From Siphonodentalium dalli (Eukaryota; Mollusca; Scaphopoda; Gadilida; Siphonodentaliidae): 64,000 nt of DNA. Positions within the stretch are counted from its first letter, which is position 1, and the number at the start of each line of letters is the position of its first letter. This document shows positions 57,438-64,000 of the stretch, one piece after another. Made by a program: the position numbers and the translations under genes. The DNA is taken from contig CP136063.1 in the NCBI GenBank assembly GCA_032622095.1, positions 66,665,897 through 66,729,896 on the forward strand, read 5' to 3'. Below the pieces are notes generated by a model. It ran no database searches and was not told where the DNA came from. It saw only the letters and a list, made by a program, of their open reading frames with translations.

Positions 57438-57749
57438 TTGAGCGGGGATTTCTGCAAAAGAATGGTTGGAGTGAAGGGTCAGGGGACCGCGACTGCTATC
57501 CATCTGGAAAAAGTTGCTGTCCATCGATCAGTTACAATTACAAATTGCGCACGGGTTGACCCATCAGTAAAAGGTGCGGAAAACATTGTAGATGGCAATT
57601 GTATAACAAACATAAATTTACCAAGGAAACTTGACAGCAAAATTTCTTGTGTTCCTCGACCATTTGTCATTTCTAGTTTTACAAAGCCCAAATATGTTGG
57701 TAACAACTGCAAAATAGGCCTTGATCCGGCCCAGGCTAAGAGACGATAA
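57438..57749 (+). other. 103-residue open frame of unknown meaning
   Basis: The frame has no recognisable motif and no good splice sites, and the opposite strand is also open (57479-57760). Listed because it is among the longest frames outside known repeats. Confidence 0.15.
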
Positions 57750-58650
57750 TTGGGAGCCAATGGAAATGTTTACATTTGTAGTGTTAAAGGTGGATTATTT
57801 GTCTCTTCCCCAACATGATCTATATAGTTTCCTGGATGTGAAATAATAAATATGAATTGAATACCCCTGTCTGGAAACCCGTCTTATCGATTAATTTGGA
57901 TTTTATTTGGATTTTTTTTTCGTATAAAATAACTCTGTGCCATTCAATAATGATCCCTGATATTCATGACCGTCTTTTTTATTTACGTTTAGTGGATATT
58001 TTAAGTTAATTTATTCATTGAAAATAAGCATATGCTACCCACTCGGTCTTATTAGCTCAACTTTACATTCTAAAGTTTGAGCTATTGCCATGGCTTTGTC
58101 GTCCATCGTCCGTGTGTGCGCGTGTGTGCGTGATTCGTCAACAATACAGGCCACAGTTCGTACCTTTGGTCGGATCATTATGAAATTTGTCATAGCATTA
58201 GCAGTTGATATCAACATTTAGACCGGAACGATTCATTTTGGGGTAAAAAAAAAAAAAACATGGCCGCCAGTGGCCATCTTAGATTTCAAAATTCAATCCA
58301 TTAGCATGGGCTACAGGTCGTACTGTTCGTCTGATCGTCATGAAATTTGTCGTGCTGTTGAAGTTGAAATGTAGATGGGAACGAGTAATTTTGGGGTCAT
58401 TTGGCCAAAAAACATGGTTGCTGGCAGCCATCTTAGATTTTACTCTTTGCATGACTAAATCCTTTAGCACGGGCTACAGACAGGTCGTACAGACAGGTCA
58501 GATCATCATGAAATTTGTCATGGATGTTAACAATGACATGTAGATGGGAATGAGTCATTATGGGGCCATTCGGCTAAAAAACATGGCCACCAGCAGCCAT
58601 CTTGGATTTTACTCTTTGTATGACTAAATCCTTTAGCATGGGCTACAGGT

Positions 58651-58844
58651 AGTTGGTGGACCCAACTATTCAAACAGAGCTAGACGCTCTCGAATAATAA
58701 TATTTTTTAGTGTGTGTTATCGCTTGTGAAAAGTCGAGTAAATGTCCATACCAATGATTGGTGACGGAGTACTGCTTACAGTAATATACCTGTCTGACTT
58801 TTATAGAGCTATGCTCTGATAATAAAAGTCAGGTTTACGGACTA
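58651..58844. mobile_element. 194-bp insertion with 11-bp target duplication
   Basis: GGGCTACAGGT is repeated at 58640-58650 and 58845-58855, while other monomers have it once. The insert starts with a small hairpin (AGTTGGTGGACCCAACT) and ends with another (CTGACTTTTAT / ATAATAAAAGTCAG). No A-tail. Class unknown. Confidence 0.7.
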
Positions 58845-59087
58845 GGGCTACAGGTTGTACCTTTAGTCTGATCATCATAAAATTTGTCATGGCTGTTGAA
58901 ATTGGAATGTAGATGCTGGCAGCCATCTTGGATTTTACTCTTTGCATGACTAAATCCTTTGGCACAGGCTACAGGTCGTACCTTTGGTTGGATCATTATC
59001 AAATTTGTCATGGATGTTAACAATGACATGTAGATGGGAATTGAGTCATTTTGGGGTCATTCGGCCAAGAAATATGGCCGTCAGCAT

Positions 59088-59907
59088 CAGGGTTGGGGCG
59101 ATTACATGCCAATGTAATCGATTACGATTACAATTACTTTCGATTTACATGATTACGATTACTGATTACATTTTTTTCAATGTAATCAATTACGATTACA
59201 ATTACTTTGGTAAATGTAATCGATTACTTTTTGATTACATCTGATTACAATTGTTAGTTTCCAATCATTTGATCGCATTGGAATAAATAAATAATGAAAT
59301 AAATCAAATTAAAATTTCAAATTTTATTTAATAAAAAACATCACTATATAACATGGAAACAAGAAACGACTGAAACAATAGAAAGAAGCAAAGAAATTAA
59401 CACATTCACTTTTTACGTTTATATCCATTGGTGATGTTTCACCATGAAGTTGTGCATCAACTTATTGGGAATATATTATGTTTTTTGTGTATTTATTTAT
59501 GTAAATATATTTTTTAATTTTCTTACATGCATTGAAACTAACGCATTAATTATATGAAACTATCATTAGAAACAATTATAAATTATTTGCATGTTCTGTT
59601 AGATTTATTACCTAACACCATGAAAATAACACTAAGGTTTATTTGATGATCATCCATTGATCTCCTAATGAGGATTAAATGAGGCTTAACTCCATGAGTG
59701 CAGTAAATGACAAACCAGCTAATTAGGTATACTGATGTACATCACACCTGCTTTGTTCAGTTAATTAGCCCTATTGTACCAGTGTGACTCTACAGCCAAT
59801 TGTCTGCAGCAGTCACAATAATATTTAATCCGAATTGACGTTGGCTGGCCTATTTTATTCATATCAGAATATTTCATTGTCTGTGTCATAAGTTAATTGC
59901 CATTCAT
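59088..59907. mobile_element. ~820-bp hAT-like insertion with TAATCGATTAC repeats
   Basis: Starts CAGGGTTGGGGCGATTACAT and then has about twelve GATTAC/GTAATC motifs in 150 bp, a pattern I know from hAT element ends. TCAGCAT flanks it (59081-59087 and about 59908-59914), with the eighth base differing. The right tip does not show a clear inverted copy of the left, so it may be truncated. Confidence 0.6.
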
Positions 59908-60734
59908 GACTCAGCATCCATCTTGGATTTTACTCTTTGTATGACTAAATACTTTAGCACGGGCTACAGGTTATATCTTTAGTCTTCTGATCATCATGAA
60001 ATTTGTCATGACTGTTGAAATTGGAATGTAAATGGCAATGAATCATTTTGGGGTCATTCGTACAAAAAACATGGCTTCCAGCGGCCATCCTGGATTTCAA
60101 AATTCAATCCATTAGCATGACTAAATCCTTTAGCATGGGATGCAGGTCGTCCCTTTAGTCTGATCATCATGAAATTTGTCATGGATGTTAATATTGACAT
60201 GTAGATGGGAACGAGTAATATTGGGGTCGTTCGGCCAAAAAACATGGCCACCAGCAGCCATCTTGAATTTTACTCTTTGCATAACTAAATCCTTTGGCAC
60301 GGGCTACAGGTCGTACCTTTGGTCGCACCATTATGAAATTTGTCATGACTTTTGACATGTAGATGGGAACGAGTCATTTTGGGGTTATTCGGCATTAAAA
60401 CATGGCTGTCAGTGGCCATCTTGGATTTTACTCTTTGCATGACTAAAGCTATCAAATGTTTTTTAATTTTATTGGAAAACATAGCCGCCAACAACCATCT
60501 TAGATTTTACTTTTATGTATATATATATCTATTCATGTTGATAAACTAGTATTAGACATTCAACTTTCCACATTCCTAATCGCTTCATTGACTGTAACAC
60601 ATTAAATTATTCCCTTTCCAAGTTGAGCTACAGTGTCATTGACATTTTCATTTACTTGATTCGCATTTAATATTACAATAGTTACAATCAATCGGAGGCA
60701 TTTTGCGGCTCGCATCCATTCGGAGCACCACACT

Positions 60735-61025
60735 GGATGCTTCTATCTAAAAATTATATTGAAATAAAATAAATATTAATCGATAGAATCATTTCCGGGA
60801 AGCGATTTCCAACTCATCTGTAATATTTCAGGAAACTGTCTAAAATTTGTTATTTAAAGAGATAATCCATCTTTAAAGATGGATTATCTCTTTAAATAAC
60901 AAATTTGAAATAGTTGCGTGGGTATAAAATAACAAATATGAACTGAAGACCCCTGTCCGGAAAGGCTTCTATCAATTAATATTTATTTTATTTAGAATAT
61001 TTTATTGGGACACTTTATTTGTCTA
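60735..61025. repeat. ~290-bp inverted repeat centred on a perfect 62-bp palindrome
   Basis: The core 60844-60905 is perfectly self-complementary (TTTAAAGAGATAATCCATC, TTTAAAGAT...). Weaker inverted similarity extends on both sides (AATATTAATCGATAGAA / TTCTATCAATTAATATT, CCGGGAA / CCGGAAA). Related pieces occur at about 57850-57910 and 61285-61415. Confidence 0.85.
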
Positions 61026-61465
61026 TTTTTAGAACAGACCATTCGGGTGATACTATATAGTGATAGAGAACGTTAGGCTGTTCCTATGGCTACGTACCGA
61101 ACGTTGAATGTCCCAGATTGATTGATTGTATGGTTTTAATAAAAGAATCTTATTTCATAGTTATCAGCAATAATGAGTATAATTAACATTTATTTGTGAC
61201 AAAATTACACAATAAAATTTCTGGTCGCTGTTAACAGTGAGTACTATTGTTCGTTAGCTAAACAACCACACCTTTTTAGACCAGAAAATATTCGAAATAA
61301 AATTAATATTAATCGATAGAAGCATTTCCGGACAGGAGTCTTCGATTCATATCTAATATTTTATACCCCGGTAACTATATAATACATGTTTACAAAGAGA
61401 TAATCCACCTTTAAAGACACATATATGTTCGAATTTATTTGATAAAGTATTTTATTTTATTCCAG

Positions 61466-61614
61466 AATATCATACATACAATAAGTCATCAATCACACGT
61501 TCATCGTCTCTTAAACATATCCCTACTGTCACGACCGGTGAATCCGAAATTCCAAAATGGAAGAAAAATCTGGTGAAGAAGAAAAAGACTAAAAAAACCA
61601 ACCCAGAGATAGAT
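61466..61614 (+). CDS. Unidentified gene, exon U4 (3' limit uncertain)
   Basis: Acceptor with a pyrimidine-rich tract (TATTTTATTTTATTCCAG, ends 61465); phase 1 matches the U3 donor. It reads EYHTYNKSSITRSSSLKHIP, TVTTGESEIPKWKKNLVKKK and KTKKTNPEID. The donor is either GAT|GTGCGT (61615) or C|GTACCG (61619). The IPKWKK motif in a basic helix-like stretch resembles IPEWKRQ of the actin-bundling protein espin, but this is only a motif resemblance. Later exons are not seen in the window. Confidence 0.5.
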
Positions 61615-61619
61615 GTGCG

Positions 61620-61930
61620 TACCGTAGCTCTCTCACTCTGTCCCTCCCTCTCTCTCTCTCTTCTGCTGTATGTCTGTCCCATCTTTCAGCTATGGGTTAT
61701 TGGATCTGAAGGAAATTTGATATGGAGGTTCACCATGCTTTCAAAAGAATGCTGAATGACGATGTTTGCCTTTTCTGTTCTAGAATTATCTTTCTTCGGT
61801 TTCCTAGAAGTAATTTTTTTGTCTATTTCGCTTGAATATCACAGCCATGGGTTGTAAGATCTCCATGAAATTTGGTATGGATAATTACCATTACAAGGCC
61901 TTTCAATGAAGTGTGGGTGATGTTTACATT
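61620..61930 (+). repeat. Family-E block (two ~150-bp units)
   Basis: A CTCTGTCCCTCCCTCTCTC lead, then CAGCTATGGGTTATTGGATC and AAATTTGATATGGAGG; second unit CAGCCATGGGTTGTAAGATC, TCCATGAAATTTGGTATGG. TTTCTTCGG recurs between units. Confidence 0.75.
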
Positions 61931-62429
61931 TTCTATTTTCACAGTGTGTAAGCCTGTACTCGAGGATTTGCCTTTCTTCGGAGAAATGCTATTACTTTCT
62001 TCGGATTTGCATCACGCTTGACCAAACATACTGATCAAATGAGTACAAAATCTGTTAATAAACGGGTTAATTATCGACAAATGAATAAGTCAACTTAACC
62101 AAGCGACTAACCAATGATCGAAAGTTGTTATTAGGACCAAAACAACTAGTTCAAATGCAAATGTATACAAATAAATTCCATATCTATCAGATTTTGTGTT
62201 AATTTTTCCCCTGTATAGGGGATAAAATTTACTCAAACTCAATGTACCTTAACTATATCCAGGAACTAATAGTAGAGCGGACAAACTCAAAAAGCTCACT
62301 AGAAGTAGGAGTTTAGTCCATCGGCACCACACACGGGATTGTGATACATCATTTTGAAGGTTATGACATTCCGCATCGGATAGGATCCGGTGTGAAATAT
62401 ACAAATGATGCAAAAGATGATTTTTAGCA

Positions 62430-63560
62430 GATTAAGTGCCAAAATTCAGCAAAAATCCCTGTTTTTGTAAAATTCGGCAAAATGAGAAATAAAAGTATAG
62501 AAACGCGAACATTTTGCGCTAAAATATTGTAGTCTACATATCTCTAGATATTTACTATGATAGTGGTACGATTTCTCTGATATAACGAAGATTTTTTTTA
62601 GATTTATTGTTAAAATAGACAAAACAGCGCAATTTTTCATTTTTTTTGCCTCACTTAATGGGCGATAGGTCAATATTGTTCTGACCGGGGATATCGTATA
62701 TAGTCTAGAAAAGTGCGTATATATATACCGCATACGACAGTATGCGGAATATGTCATCATATTTAACACGTGATGTGTTATGTAAGATTATTTCAACCCT
62801 CACCCCAAAATTCAGCAAAAAGTCACTGCTTTAGGGAAATTCGGCACAAATGAACACAAAAGAACAGGTATTCGGGATATGTTTGTGCTACGATATAGCA
62901 GGTTACACACTTATAAATACAAAGTAATGCAATGCCATGATTGCGGTGATAGATGTAAAAATTTCTTAAATTTACGTGGAAAATAGACAAAAAATCATTC
63001 ATTTTCAGTTGTTTCGCCCCTCATAATAGGCGATTATTCAGTATTGCATTGAATGGAGATCCCGTATATAATATAAAAATTTGTGGAAATATATACTGCA
63101 TATGATTGTAGGATAATGATGTCATTCTTTGCCATAGATGCTATGTGGTGGTAGATTGTGTCACCCCCACCCCAAAATTCAGAAGAAACAAAATCAGTTT
63201 TAGAAATTTCGGTATGGCAGAATACAAAAGCACAACTCCGATTATTTTGTGCTATTATATTGAAGTGTACCCACTTCGAGATATACATTATGATAACATC
63301 ATGGTATAATTTACAGATGGCAACATTTCGGAGTTTTCTGATGAAAGTAGACCGAAAATCGTGAAATATAAACTTGTTTTGCCCCTCTATATACATGGGT
63401 GATAATTCAATTCCATTTTGAACAATAATCCAGGACAAACTCTCAAGAGTTGACGAGACACATAATGCATATGAATGTTTTCGGATTGTGTCATCTTCTG
63501 TCGCATTTGTTTGGTTACGGTATTGCACCCATCGCCACAATACAATACATTGCAAGATGA
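62430..63560. repeat. Three tandem copies of a ~365-bp unit
   Basis: CCCCAAAATTCAG(C/A)A(A/G)AA, AATTCGGCA, TTTTGCCTCAC / TTTCGCCCCTC and ATGGGCGAT recur in order at about 62440, 62803 and 63170. The minus-strand 181-residue frame (63034-63579) lies wholly in this repeat and is not a gene. Confidence 0.85.
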
Positions 63561-63583
63561 GACAAACACGTGGTGCCACCTAT

Positions 63584-64000
63584 AATGAAAGTGTCAATGA
63601 CACTCTAGTTCAACTTGGAAAGGGAATAATTTGATGTGTTACAGTCAATGGAGTGATTAGGAATGTAGGAAGTTGAAAGGCCTAGTTATGCAATGAGTAA
63701 AATCCAGCCATGTTTTTTTGCCGAATGACCCCAAAAAGACTCATTCCCATCTACATGTCATTGTCAACAGTTGTGACGAATCTCATGATGATTGGACCAA
63801 AGATACGACTTGTAGCCCGTGCCAAAGGATTTAGTCATGCAAAGAGTAAAATCCAAGATGGCTGCTGGCGGACATGCTTCTTGGCCAAACGACCCCAAAA
63901 TGACTCGTTCCCATCTATGTCAATATTAACATCCATGATAAATTTCATGATGATCAGACGAACAGTACAACCTGTAGCCCATGCTAATAGATTGAATTTT
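63584..64000 (-). repeat. Family-A element, reverse orientation, continues past the window
   Basis: Begins with the terminal module (AAAGTGTCAATGACACT, GTTCAACTTGGAAAGGGAAT, 63584-63690) and continues with at least two monomers. Confidence 0.9.

Larger units (their letters stand above)
58052..60652 (+). mobile_element. Complete family-A element with two younger insertions
   Basis: Left end TTAGCTCAACTTTACATTC / AAAGTTTGAGCTATTGCCAT (hairpin), then GTCGTCCATCGTCCGTGTG and monomers. The right terminal module is at 60546-60652. Insertions at 58651-58844 and 59088-59907 interrupt monomers; without them the element is about 1.6 kb. Confidence 0.87.

Noticed and set aside
63034-63579. 181-residue minus-strand ORF as a gene
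   Set aside because: It lies inside the 365-bp tandem repeat and is not conserved between the repeat units.
1-64000. CRISPR array, bacterial operon or prophage
   Set aside because: Repeats are long, variable and without unique spacers of constant length; genes are spliced; no ribosome-binding-site pattern.

Overview
The window is nuclear DNA of an animal with introns. It is AT-rich, has no prokaryotic operon structure, and carries spliced genes inside a dense set of transposons and satellites. A mollusc, probably a bivalve, is the best guess from the frequent TACATGTA/ACATGT motif and the style of the repeats. That is an inference, because no species-diagnostic gene is present.

Two host genes are supported, both on the + strand. 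(1) About 3.39-19.16 kb is the 3' part of an eIF4G gene (translation initiation scaffold). Nine exons cover the linker, the start and end of the MA3 domain and the whole C-terminal W2-type domain, ending ...EAEEES-stop at 18339, with a poly(A) signal near 19155. About 100 residues in the middle of MA3 are absent from the interval where they should lie (12476-14857). A phase clash between the first two exons also implies an unseen small exon. (2) From 42.1 to at least 61.6 kb, four phase-compatible exons belong to an unidentified gene. Its protein is polar and probably disordered, and its identity is unknown.

The rest is mobile DNA. 0-2.6 kb is a family-A array with a 578-bp higher-order period. 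4.49-8.35 kb is an element with ~365-bp terminal inverted repeats and a decayed minus-strand gene resembling a large unnamed invertebrate mobile-gene family with a nuclease-like domain. 8.51-12.10 kb is a TA-flanked element with terminal arrays of an AACGCGGTCG motif. 22.0-22.7 kb is a hAT-type MITE. 25.2-31.5 kb is a composite zone with a FLYWCH/MULE transposase relic, foldbacks and duplications. 32.76-40.69 kb is a large TIR element with a full family-A element nested in it. 45.5-46.7 kb is a short retroelement with a perfect 12-bp target duplication and one intact 281-residue ORF. 47.9-49.7 kb is an element full of CACGTG palindromes. 58.05-60.65 kb is a family-A element broken by two younger insertions. 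62.4-63.6 kb is a ~365-bp tandem repeat. Two related TTAA-flanked double-hairpin MITE groups recur at 13.4, 41.8, 42.3, 43.3, 52.3 and 54.2 kb, one of them five bases from a splice donor.

I found no RNA genes, CRISPR arrays, bacterial operons or promoters that can be defended from sequence alone. Most short reading frames here are chance frames inside repeats.
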